From: Marihabitans asiaticum
GTDB lineage: Bacteria > Actinomycetota > Actinomycetes > Actinomycetales > Dermatophilaceae
Length of the DNA: 64,000 bases
Direction: 5' to 3'
Assembly: GCF_007828725.1 (NCBI RefSeq)
Contig: NZ_VIUW01000001.1
Span: 496,001 to 560,000, forward strand
Within the stretch, counting starts at the first letter, position 1; each line of letters starts with the position of its first letter. The notes under the pieces are model-generated. The model worked only from the letters and a program-made list of their open reading frames with translations. It was not told where the DNA came from and made no database searches. The position numbers and the translations under genes were made by a program. Below, piece by piece: positions 1 to 9,729 of the stretch.

Positions 1-59
1 CCTGGCTGGGTTTCGAGACCCAGCCAGGTCCACGAAACCCAGCCGGCTGGGGTTTGTGG
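1..59. repeat. Two adjacent inverted repeats
   Basis: Positions 1-11 and 18-28 form a perfect 11-bp stem with a 6-base loop. Positions 30-44 and 45-59 form a second, imperfect 15-bp palindrome, and the segment 4-13 can also pair with 33-42, so alternative folds exist. The element lies just 3' of the regulator gene that ends at 78 on the minus strand, so it could act as its terminator. No T-run follows. Confidence 0.6.
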
Positions 60-77
60 AGCGAGGGGGAGTCGGCG

Positions 78-650
78 TCAGGGCCCGGGAAGCTCACGCG
101 CCGGGAGCATGAAGAGGTGGATGTCCCACGGTCGCGCCCCCTGCGGGTGGTCGGACCGGTTGCGGCCGGCGTACTCGTCGTAGATCTCGCGGAGGCGCTC
201 GCGCAGCTCGCGCGCCTCGGCGTCGGTGAGCCAACGCCGGCCGCGGCTCGCCGTGCCGACCTCGTCCTCGCCGGCGGCAATCGCGCGCGCCTGTCGAGTG
301 AGTCCCTCCTGCAGATCGGCGACGAGGCCGAGCAGGTACTCCTCGCTGAGCTCCGGTCCTGCCGCGCGGTGGCCCTCCGGGACGACCGAGATGCTCTCGG
401 CGGCTGCCCGCCAGGGCCGTTCCCGAGCGTCTCCCGCGGCCTCGCTGCGCACGACGATGCCGGCCTTCTCCAGCGCCCGGAGGTGGTAGCTCGTGGCCGA
501 AGGGGTGAGCCCGACGATCCCCGCCGCCTCGGTCGCGGTGAGCACTTCGCCGGAGAACAGTTCGGTGATGAGGCGTTGGCGAGCCGGGTGCGCGAGCGCT
601 CGCAGCGTGCGTAGGTCGCTGATCCGCAGCTCGGTACGTCGTCGTGCCAT
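78..650 (-). CDS. ArsR/HTH_20-type winged-helix transcriptional regulator
   Basis: This 190-residue protein has an N-terminal winged helix. Helix-turn-helix residues run from about 15 to 75, with the pattern ALAHPARQRLI, then TATEAAGIVGLTPSATSYHLRALEKAGIV split across the recognition helix. This is the ArsR-like arrangement that senses a ligand and represses a neighbour. The ATG at 650 was chosen because the reading frame upstream of it lies antisense to the divergent transporter and has no conserved content. It is transcribed away from the MFS gene at 702, and a near-perfect dyad between them is the probable operator. The C-terminal half is a helical effector/dimer region with no recognisable ligand motif. 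Confidence 0.88.
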   Translation of the reverse strand: MARRRTELRISDLRTLRALAHPARQRLITELFSGEVLTATEAAGIVGLTPSATSYHLRALEKAGIVVRSEAAGDARERPWRAAAESISVVPEGHRAAGPELSEEYLLGLVADLQEGLTRQARAIAAGEDEVGTASRGRRWLTDAEARELRERLREIYDEYAGRNRSDHPQGARPWDIHLFMLPARELPGP

Positions 651-680
651 GACCTTGATTCTAGGTGGCGCGATACATCG

Positions 681-718
681 TGAAGCAGTACCTTCACATA
701 TATGAAGGGACTGCTTCA
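681..718. promoter_or_regulatory. Operator-like dyad between regulator and MFS pump
   Basis: The arms TGAAGCAGTACCTTCA (681-696) and TGAAGGGACTGCTTCA (703-718) are inverted repeats with 15 of 16 positions matching and a 6-base spacer. The dyad covers the ATG (702) of the MFS gene and is 31 bp from the regulator start. It is the natural binding site for the ArsR-type product and would block both initiation and elongation. Confidence 0.72.
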
Positions 719-1916
719 TGATATCGGCGCAGTCCTCGGCGTCCGCCGGGCGAGGTGGGTACTCCTCGCCCTCGCCGCCTCGGTCGTGGGGGACGGTGCA
801 GCCCGCGTCGGACTGCTGCTTCGGGTGCACGAGCAGGGCGGGGGCTCGCCCACCCTCGCCGTCCTGCTCGTCCTCTTCGCGCTCCCTCTCGTCTTCCTCG
901 CCGGAGTCGCCGGCCGGCTCGCCGAGCTGTCCGACGTCCGGCCCGTCGTGCTCGCCGCGGCCGCCACCCAGCTGCTCGCGGCCCTTGCGCTCGCCTGGCA
1001 CGAGAACCTGGTGTGGACCGGAGGCGCGGTGCTCGTGCTCCAGTGCGGCTTCGCACTAGCCAACCCTGCGTGGGTGGTCGCCCTGCCTCGTCTGGTGCCC
1101 GAGAAGCGCGTCGGAACCCTGGTCTCCCTTCATCACGGTGTGCTCGCCATCGCGGCCCCTGCCGGGGCCGCCGCCGGCGGACTCCTCATGGAGTACGCCG
1201 GTGGCTGGTCCCCCTTCGCCCTCGACGCGCTCAGCTGCATCCCGCTGATCCTCGCCGGGCTCCTCCTCACCGGCGAAGGGGGTGAGCAGCCCGGGGGCGC
1301 GGCCGGGAGGGGGGTGCTGCGCACGCTCCTTCCGCTCGACGGAGTCGCTGCGCTGCGCGCGCAGCCGGTCCTTGCGACGTTGACCTTCGCCGTGCTGCCC
1401 TTCGTCGTCGTGCTCGAGTCGGTCAACGCGGTCGAGGTCTTCCTCGTACGGGACGTGCTCGGAGGGAGCGCCGCCGCCTTCGGTTTGTCCGAGGGCGTAG
1501 CCGGAGCGGCCGCCGTGGTCGGCGCGCTGTGGGCGGGCGCGGCTAGGGTCCTGCACGCCCGGGTGACCGGGATCCTCGTGGCACTCGGCGGTGTCGCGGC
1601 TGCGCAGCTCGCGCAGGGCCTCGCGCCCACGATGGCCGTCTACGTCACCCTCGCGGCGAGCGTCGGCCTGCTCATGGGGCGGCTCAACGCGCTCATCATG
1701 ACGCTGATGGTCACCGCGACCGACCCGGCGACGCGAGGGCGGGTGGTCGCCTTCGTCGGTGGGGCCGCGCGCTCGTGCACGGTCCTGGCGATGGCTCTCG
1801 GGGGAGTGCTCGGGACGTTCCTCGGGCCGCGCGCCAGCTTCATCGTCGTCGGGGTGGTCGGGCTGGGTATCTGCGGGTGGGCGACGCGCGCCGTTCGCCT
1901 CGAGTTGGCCCGGTAG
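702..1916 (+). CDS. MFS transporter (drug efflux type)
   Basis: A 404-residue integral membrane protein with about 12 hydrophobic segments separated by short charged loops, as expected for the major facilitator superfamily. It resembles the MFS_1/MFS_3 (MefA-like) efflux group; no substrate can be read from the sequence. The ATG at 702 sits inside the right side of the operator dyad and has no Shine-Dalgarno sequence, so the message may be leaderless. It is divergent from an ArsR-type regulator that probably represses it. This pump-plus-regulator arrangement is typical of inducible resistance modules. Confidence 0.87.
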   Translation: MKGLLHDIGAVLGVRRARWVLLALAASVVGDGAARVGLLLRVHEQGGGSPTLAVLLVLFALPLVFLAGVAGRLAELSDVRPVVLAAAATQLLAALALAWHENLVWTGGAVLVLQCGFALANPAWVVALPRLVPEKRVGTLVSLHHGVLAIAAPAGAAAGGLLMEYAGGWSPFALDALSCIPLILAGLLLTGEGGEQPGGAAGRGVLRTLLPLDGVAALRAQPVLATLTFAVLPFVVVLESVNAVEVFLVRDVLGGSAAAFGLSEGVAGAAAVVGALWAGAARVLHARVTGILVALGGVAAAQLAQGLAPTMAVYVTLAASVGLLMGRLNALIMTLMVTATDPATRGRVVAFVGGAARSCTVLAMALGGVLGTFLGPRASFIVVGVVGLGICGWATRAVRLELAR

Positions 1917-1967
1917 TCACTCGCGAGGGCCCTGTGACGGCGTCGCGGGTCGATACCGTCTGGTGCC

Positions 1968-2579
1968 ATGAGTGCGCCCGATGGCGAAGGGCGGGGCCGG
2001 CGCGAGCGCGTCCCCTCCGAGTTCGACGACGCCTTCCGGGCGAAGGGGGAGAGCCGCCGCGTCGAGCGGCCAGCCTCCTCGCGGTGGACCCAAGACGCGC
2101 CGAGCACAGGCTTCTGGGACCCGCGCGGGCCGACGCCCGAGGCGCGACGGGACGCGCACGAGCGTGATCTGCGTTTGGTCGGTGGCGGTGGTGGGTGGGC
2201 CCGGGGTCTCCTCCTCGTCCTGCTGGCCGCGCAGCTCACCTTCGCGTTCATGCGCACCGGTGTTGCCTCCCCGGCACCCTGGGGTATCGCCTGGCTGCTC
2301 GGGAACGCGGTGCTCGCCTCGTCGCTTCTCCGGCGCCATCGCCGAGAGATCCTCGGTGGCGACCCGGAGCAACCCCTCGAGCAGTGGCTAGAGCGAAGTC
2401 GACGGCGGATGCGCGCGGTGCTCGGCCCGTGGCTCACCGTGCTCAACGCCCTCTCCGTCGTCGCGGCGGGGGTCGCCGCGACCTGGGTGGACCGCGGCTT
2501 CGTCTGGGTGGCGGTGGCCGCCGCTGCCCTGGTCTCGACAGCGGCATGGTGGTGCCGAACCGGCGCGGTATCAGAGTGA
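1968..2579 (+). CDS. Hypothetical membrane protein with charged N-terminal tail
   Basis: A 203-residue protein. The first 70 residues are hydrophilic and rich in Arg, Glu and Pro. Four hydrophobic segments follow at about 76-96, 101-116, 143-163 and 167-185, with a basic loop between the second and third. No family was recognised. It starts 51 bp after the MFS gene and its stop codon lies within the palindrome in front of the downstream antitoxin gene. The frame has strongly GC-rich third positions, which supports real coding. Confidence 0.7.
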   Translation: MSAPDGEGRGRRERVPSEFDDAFRAKGESRRVERPASSRWTQDAPSTGFWDPRGPTPEARRDAHERDLRLVGGGGGWARGLLLVLLAAQLTFAFMRTGVASPAPWGIAWLLGNAVLASSLLRRHRREILGGDPEQPLEQWLERSRRRMRAVLGPWLTVLNALSVVAAGVAATWVDRGFVWVAVAAAALVSTAAWWCRTGAVSE

Positions 2580-2583
2580 TACC
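2567..2583. promoter_or_regulatory. Candidate autoregulatory operator of the toxin-antitoxin pair
   Basis: A perfect palindrome, GGTATCA-GAG-TGATACC, ends 8 bases before the ATG of the ribbon-helix-helix antitoxin. Such proteins bind short inverted repeats over their own start region. It overlaps the stop codon of the upstream membrane protein gene. Confidence 0.65.
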
Positions 2584-2591
2584 ATCTCCTC

Positions 2592-2795
2592 ATGGCTCTC
2601 ACCCTGCGTACCGACAGCGAGCTCGAGAAGGCACTGGATGCCCTGGTCGAGGCCGAAGGGGTGTCCCGCCAGGAGGTCATCCGGCGGGCCGTCATCGACC
2701 GGGCCGAGCGGGGCACGAGGCGTCATGATCTCGACGTCGTCCTCGACGCCGAGCTGCCGCGCTACGCCGAGGCGCTCGAGCGGCTCGGGCAGTGA
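2592..2795 (+). CDS. Ribbon-helix-helix (CopG-like) antitoxin
   Basis: A 67-residue protein. A short beta strand (residues 2-7, LTLRTD type) and two helices (about 9-20 and 25-39) have the spacing of a CopG/Arc ribbon-helix-helix fold, in which paired strands insert in the DNA major groove. The C-terminal acidic tail (about 44-67) is the likely toxin-binding part. Its stop overlaps the GTG of the Doc-like gene by 4 bases, which implies translational coupling, and a perfect palindrome precedes it. Pairing of an RHH antitoxin with a Doc toxin is a known variant of the Phd-Doc arrangement. Confidence 0.85.
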   Translation: MALTLRTDSELEKALDALVEAEGVSRQEVIRRAVIDRAERGTRRHDLDVVLDAELPRYAEALERLGQ

Positions 2796-3169
2796 TCGAC
2801 CTCGACCTCGACGATCTCCTGCACATCGCGCACCGGGTGCTTCCTGAGGTGCAGGTACGGGATGCCGGTCTTCTTGCGTCGGCGGCGGCTCGCCCGGCGA
2901 CGACAGTCTTCGGGGCCGACGCCTACGCCAGCCTGCACCTGCGGGTCGCTGCGCTGGCCCAGTCGATCGCACGCAACCATGCCCTCGTCGATGGCAACAA
3001 GCGTCTCACCCTCGCTGCGATCATCGCCGCCTACGGCCTCAACGGTCGCCGGCTCACCTTGACCAACGACGAGGCGTACGACCTGATCATCGCGATCTCG
3101 ACCGGCGCCCTCGACGAGGTCGCCGACATCGCCGCCGCACTCGAGGCGGGGAGCGAGAGCCGGGGCTGA
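2792..3169 (+). CDS. doc: Doc-like death-on-curing toxin (Fic fold)
   Basis: A 125-residue all-helical protein. Residues 63-71 (HALVDGNKR) match the Fic/Doc active-site loop HxFx(D/E)(A/G)N(K/G)R with Leu in the Phe position, a substitution often seen in Doc proteins. P1 Doc phosphorylates EF-Tu and stops translation; that activity is known for the family and inferred here. Length matches Doc (about 120-130) rather than the larger AMPylating Fic proteins. The GTG start overlaps the antitoxin stop. No inhibitory helix motif is visible, so inhibition must come from the antitoxin. Confidence 0.88.
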   Translation: MIDLDLDDLLHIAHRVLPEVQVRDAGLLASAAARPATTVFGADAYASLHLRVAALAQSIARNHALVDGNKRLTLAAIIAAYGLNGRRLTLTNDEAYDLIIAISTGALDEVADIAAALEAGSESRG

Positions 3170-3331
3170 CTCGGTCGAAGGGTGCATTGTCGTCGAAGCC
3201 ATGCTCGACCGAAGATCCGTGACCCTGCGAGCTGCTGGTCCGCGACGGGCCCGACGGCGGCGGGGATCTGGCCGGGCGCGGGTACCCTCGAGCATCGAGG
3301 CCACCAGCATCCAGTGAAGGTGTAACAGCAC

Positions 3332-6001
3332 ATGAGTCCCATCCGCAGGGCGTTCAGGTCGACCACCTCCCCGCTGCGGCAGCACCTCAAGAAGGTCCTG
3401 AGGCCTGCAGCTACCCGGGCGATGCCCACCATTGCCCGCATGGCCGGTGCCAGCGAGAAGACGACGCCAGCGGCCGACGCCAAGGCCTTTGCTGACGCCT
3501 ACAGGGCCCTTGAGCGCGAGTTCCCCGAGGCGTGCTCGCCTGGCAATGGCACGGGGTCAACTCCGCCGACCAAGGCAGCCGTCCAGCAGAAGGTCAAGGC
3601 TGCGCGAACTGCGAGGTCCCGGACGGTGAACTCCGATCAACTGGCTCGCGGCACTGCTCTGGACGACGCCGTCCTGACCGAGGTGCGGACACTGATCAAG
3701 AATGGTGAGAAGGACAAGGCGCTCGCCCTTGGGCACGCGCTCCGAGGCAGGCCCGCGACGCGGAGCACCGGTTGTGCGGTCCTGGGTATCGCCCTGCTGA
3801 ACAGTTCCGGCCCCGCCAGCGCCTGGACGGTCTTCAGCGAGATCGCCGGCACGGACGACGCCGACCTGGTCGCGAATGACCTCTACGCAGCGGCGTTCGG
3901 CGCCCTGGGTGACGACGCATCTGAGGTCCTGGACGCCGACCTTGCGTCAGGTCGTTTCCACAGTTGGAGTGGCGTGACGCTGCTCCGCGTTGCGCAGAAG
4001 GCTCTGGCTCGCGGGTTGAGCGATCAGGCCGAGGTCCTCATCCGGACGGCCCAGGGGCGGCCCGAGGCCTCGATGACCGAGAACGTCCGCAAGGAGCTCG
4101 CACGTCTGGCTAGCTGGCTCCCAGGAGGGTCGAAGAGGGCAGAGATCCCGCAGGTCGCGGGGGCGATCCCCTTCGGCGTGATCGGGTACGACCAGCCAGA
4201 CATCGCGTCCCGCAATATCGGTGACTACATCCAGACCGTGGCGTCGATGGGACATCTGGTACGCCAACAGAACTTCACCTTCACCGGTGACCCGGATCTC
4301 GTCGAGCTGGCCGAGGAGCTGCGTGGGTCGACGAAGACCGAACGCCTCGTCGACGGCGAGTCCGTCTCTCTCAATCTCTTCCAGCTCAACCGGGACGGCA
4401 GCCCCTTGCAGGCGGTACCAGAGGGCACGTGGGCGCTGACGTTCGGCTGGTTCATGCATCACATGTTTGGCCAGGGTTTCGCGTTCCCGTTCCACGACAA
4501 CGTGCGACCGATCATCCTGTCCTTCCACGTCCGCTTCCCGGCCATGCTGACACCTGAGGCTCTCGACTACCTGCGCCGGTACTCCCCGGTGGGGTGCCGG
4601 GACTGGCAGACCGTCGCCCTGCTGCGGTCCGTTGGTGTCCCCGCATTCTTCTCCGGCTGCCTCACCACGACGGTCGACACGGTGTTCCGACGAGACGGCG
4701 AGGACACTCGAGATGCCACTGTGTATGTCGACTCGCCGCAGACGGGGCCCGGGACGTCACGGATGCAGGAGCAGATGAGTGTCCGGAGCCTAACCTTCGT
4801 CGAGAACCTCCGGCTCGCGCGCGACTGGGTGCGCGACTACCACCTAAAGTACGACAAGGTCGTCACGTCGCGGCTGCACTGTTTCCTGCCAGCGCGCTCG
4901 GTTGGGTCGCAGGTCACCTTCCTACCGAAGAACAGGTCCAACAACCGCTTCGGCGGTCTCATTGACACCAGCGACGCGGATTTCGAGCGGATCCGCCAGG
5001 GCATCCTCGACAAGGCCTCGCGCATCCTCCAGGTCATCGCATCGGGCGCCGACGAGGATGACGTGTATGCGAGATGGCGTGAGATCTGCGCTCCGGCTAT
5101 GGCCGAAGCCGACGAGTTCCTCGCAGCAAGGGAGCTGCCGGTCCTCACGGCCGAGGCGGTGACGGCTCTCGTGCCGGCGCAGGGCAGCGGTGAGCACGGA
5201 GGCTCGGACCCTGCCGCTGTCCACGTCGTGGTCGACGTTCGTCGCGGCGAGGCGAAGCACCTCCCCCGGCTTATCCGGTCGATCGATGCGCACACCTCGG
5301 CCCCGGTGGAGATCTTGGCGGTCGGAGCGACGACTACCGAGGGTGAGCGGCAGAGCCTTCGCTCCGACGATCTGCCGCTGCCTGTGCGCTGGATCACGGT
5401 CGACGAGGTTGCCGTCCGAAGCCTGGGCGACGTCACGCCGAACCGTCAGCACGAGCTGAGCCTTGCACTCGCGGCGCCTGCACTGCCGCACGCACGGCAT
5501 GCGGTCTTCCTTCCCGCCTCGGCCCTGGTGCGGGACGATCTCACCAGGTTGGCGACCGTCCTGCCAGAGGAGGGGGCACTGGTCACGGCGACCGCCGAGC
5601 GCCATCGGGGCCGGGAAAGCGGCCTGGAACTTATCCGGCGCATCTCTGGTCGGCAGGGGGACGACAACGCCAGGGCTCTCGACTTCCTCATCGCGGCACA
5701 CCGACGGCACCCGGGCGAGTTCTCGACCTTCGACACCAACGTGATGGTCATCGATCTGGAGGCGGCCCGACGTGCGAACCTCGCGGGGCATCTCCTACCT
5801 CTTATCCTCAAGTACGGGATGAGCTTCGGTGAGGCCATGAACATCTACGCCGGTCCTCACCGCACAGAGCTCGATGGCGTTTGGAACCACGCCCCCGGTT
5901 ACGAGGTGCGGAGCGATCCGGGGGTCGTGAATTGGCGGGACACCTCCAAGCCGTGGTCTGCCTGGGTTACCCCCTTCGCCGAGGAGTGGGCGAACTACTG
6001 A
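3332..6001 (+). CDS. Polysaccharide pyruvyl transferase / GT8 glycosyltransferase fusion
   Basis: An 889-residue protein. Residues about 1-270 are a helical, repeat-like region. About 280-560 match the polysaccharide pyruvyl transferase family (GxxNxGDYIQT-like start, the FSGCLTTT region and the VTSRLHCFLPA segment), which adds ketal pyruvate from phosphoenolpyruvate to sugars. About 620-889 look like a family 8 glycosyltransferase, with FDTNVMVIDL late in the fold and WNHAPGY near the end. Combining both in one chain suggests glycosylation and pyruvylation of one surface polymer. The ATG at 3332 follows AAGGTG. It stands alone, 100 bp upstream of purS, away from the main glycopolymer locus. 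Confidence 0.72.
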   Translation: MSPIRRAFRSTTSPLRQHLKKVLRPAATRAMPTIARMAGASEKTTPAADAKAFADAYRALEREFPEACSPGNGTGSTPPTKAAVQQKVKAARTARSRTVNSDQLARGTALDDAVLTEVRTLIKNGEKDKALALGHALRGRPATRSTGCAVLGIALLNSSGPASAWTVFSEIAGTDDADLVANDLYAAAFGALGDDASEVLDADLASGRFHSWSGVTLLRVAQKALARGLSDQAEVLIRTAQGRPEASMTENVRKELARLASWLPGGSKRAEIPQVAGAIPFGVIGYDQPDIASRNIGDYIQTVASMGHLVRQQNFTFTGDPDLVELAEELRGSTKTERLVDGESVSLNLFQLNRDGSPLQAVPEGTWALTFGWFMHHMFGQGFAFPFHDNVRPIILSFHVRFPAMLTPEALDYLRRYSPVGCRDWQTVALLRSVGVPAFFSGCLTTTVDTVFRRDGEDTRDATVYVDSPQTGPGTSRMQEQMSVRSLTFVENLRLARDWVRDYHLKYDKVVTSRLHCFLPARSVGSQVTFLPKNRSNNRFGGLIDTSDADFERIRQGILDKASRILQVIASGADEDDVYARWREICAPAMAEADEFLAARELPVLTAEAVTALVPAQGSGEHGGSDPAAVHVVVDVRRGEAKHLPRLIRSIDAHTSAPVEILAVGATTTEGERQSLRSDDLPLPVRWITVDEVAVRSLGDVTPNRQHELSLALAAPALPHARHAVFLPASALVRDDLTRLATVLPEEGALVTATAERHRGRESGLELIRRISGRQGDDNARALDFLIAAHRRHPGEFSTFDTNVMVIDLEAARRANLAGHLLPLILKYGMSFGEAMNIYAGPHRTELDGVWNHAPGYEVRSDPGVVNWRDTSKPWSAWVTPFAEEWANY

Positions 6002-6101
6002 CGCGCAGCCAGCTGCCCTCGCCTGTCGACCGCGAGGAACTGTCTCGGGCAGTCCAACTAGACTCCGCTGCGGAAGAACCCCTTCGCTCCAGGAGACCCC
6101 C

Positions 6102-6410
6102 GTGGGACGCATCGTCGTCGACGTCATGCTCAAGCCCGAGATCCTCGACCCCCAAGGGCAGGCCGTCCGGGGCGCTCTCCCGCGGCTGGGCTTCGAGGAC
6201 TTCACCGACGTCCGGCAGGGCAAGCGCTTCGTCCTCTCCGTCGACGGCCCGGTCACCGACGACCACCTCGCCCAGGCCCGTGAGGCCGCGCAGACCCTGC
6301 TGTCCAACCCCGTCATCGAAGACGTCGTCGACGTCCACGAGCTGACCCACGACGAGCCCGAGCAGGCGCCGATCACCGGGGCGACGGGGAGCAGCGGAGG
6401 CGCCGCGTGA
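6102..6410 (+). CDS. purS: Phosphoribosylformylglycinamidine synthase subunit PurS
   Basis: A 102-residue protein whose first 82 residues match Pur[15 protein letters not shown], the GF..V..VRQGK segment and LLSNPVIED. PurS bridges PurQ and PurL in the FGAM synthase complex and passes ammonia between them. The GTG start at 6102 has AGGAG seven bases upstream. The last 20 residues are a low-complexity extension beyond the usual length. The stop overlaps the purQ start by 4 bases, so the three genes are co-translated in complex order. Confidence 0.95.
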   Translation: MGRIVVDVMLKPEILDPQGQAVRGALPRLGFEDFTDVRQGKRFVLSVDGPVTDDHLAQAREAAQTLLSNPVIEDVVDVHELTHDEPEQAPITGATGSSGGAA

Positions 6411-7074
6411 GGATCGGTGTCGTCACCTTCCCCGGCTCCCTCGACGACCACGACGCCCGCCGCGCCGTCGACCTCTGCGGAGGGGAGTCGGTAGCCCTCT
6501 GGCACCGCGACGCCGACCTCAGGGGCGTCGACGCCGTCGTCATCCCCGGCGGCTTCTCGTACGGCGACTATCTGCGCGCCGGGGCCATCTCCCGCTTCGC
6601 CCCGGTCATGACCGAGGTGATCCGCGCCGCGGCCGGTGGCATGCCGGTGCTCGGCATCTGCAACGGCTTCCAGATCCTCTGCGAGTCCCACCTCCTGCCC
6701 GGCGCGATGATCCAGAACGACCACCGCACCTTTATCTGCCGCGACCAGCGCCTCCGCGTCGAGAGCACCGCCACCGCGTGGACCAGCCAGTTCGAGCAGG
6801 GCGAGGAGATCACCATCGTGCTGAAGAACCAGGACGGCCAGTTCGTCGCCGACGAGCCCACCCTCGACCGGCTCGAAGGCGAGGGCCGCGTCGCCTTCCG
6901 CTACCTGGGCGAGAACCCCAACGGCAGCTACCGCGACATCGCCGGCATCACCGACGAGCGCGGCACCGTCGTCGGCCTCATGCCGCACCCGGAGCACTGC
7001 GTCGAGACCGGCTTCGGCCCAAGCCTGGACGGGCGCCGCTTCTTCACCTCGGTCATCGAGCGTGTGGTGTCAGC

Positions 7075-7078
<4 letters not shown>
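6407..7078 (+). CDS. purQ: FGAM synthase glutaminase subunit PurQ
   Basis: A 223-residue class I glutamine amidotransferase. The nucleophile is Cys85 in GICNGFQ, and the His/Glu pair sits in MPHPEHCVE near residue 200. [13 protein letters not shown] (47-59) is the PurQ-specific oxyanion region. It hydrolyses glutamine and feeds ammonia to PurL. The GTG start overlaps the purS stop, and its own stop overlaps the purL ATG, which gives tight stoichiometric coupling. Confidence 0.96.
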
Positions 7079-9348
<2,270 letters not shown>

Positions 9349-9406
9349 CCCGGGTCGCCCCTTTCGCCCGGGGCGCTCCTTTCGCCCGGACGCACCCCCG
9401 ACGCGA

Positions 9407-9440
9407 GAAGCCCCCCGGCCGGGATCGGCCGGGGGGCTTC
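9407..9440. terminator. Strong GC hairpin, probable bidirectional terminator
   Basis: GAAGCCCCCCGGCC (9407-9420) pairs perfectly with GGCCGGGGGGCTTC (9427-9440) around a 6-base loop. It lies between the convergent purL (+) and the 29-codon ORF (-), so it can serve both. There is no long U tract, which is usual in high-GC actinobacteria. Confidence 0.8.
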
Positions 9441-9457
9441 GTCGTGAGGTCCAGTCG

Positions 9458-9547
9458 TCAGCGGATGTGCTCGATGGGGCCCCAGCTCTGACCGAGCTCA
9501 CGGATGACGGAGATCGTGCTGCGGACTGCGCGGGAGATAGCGGTCAT
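9458..9547 (-). CDS. Small ORF (29 aa) next to a LysR regulator
   Basis: The frame starts at ATG 9547, ends at TGA 9458 and encodes an amphipathic, basic 29-residue peptide (MTAISRAVRST, then ending GPIEHIR). AAAGGTGG lies 6-13 bases before the ATG, a good ribosome binding site, and the strong hairpin at 9407-9440 follows the stop. The approximately 130 bases upstream are unusually AT-rich for this window and contain TTGCAA followed by candidate -10 boxes. It is divergent from the LysR gene, so it may be its target or a leader peptide. No family was recognised. Confidence 0.5.
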   Translation of the reverse strand: MTAISRAVRSTISVIRELGQSWGPIEHIR

Positions 9548-9678
9548 GGTGGAACCACCTTTCTTCGGGTCGATGTCTGACAGGTACCAGCATGGTGCTT
9601 GCAAACGCTTAGCACAAATGGACGTTTCTTAACGATACGTGTAAGGATCACTGCATGTTCACTGCACCTCGAATCCCG

Positions 9679-9729
9679 CGCTACCACGCAGTAGTGGCTG
9701 TGATCACGACCAGTACTGCGTGGTAGCGG
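9679..9729. repeat. Palindromic repeat, copy A
   Basis: A nearly symmetrical 50-bp element: CGCTACCACGCAGTA on the left, TACTGCGTGGTAGCG on the right, centred on TGTGATCACG. It ends directly at the GTG start of the LysR gene. A copy in opposite orientation with about one mismatch lies at 41823-41873. The stem would place a stable RNA hairpin or a protein site right at the start codon. Confidence 0.85.
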
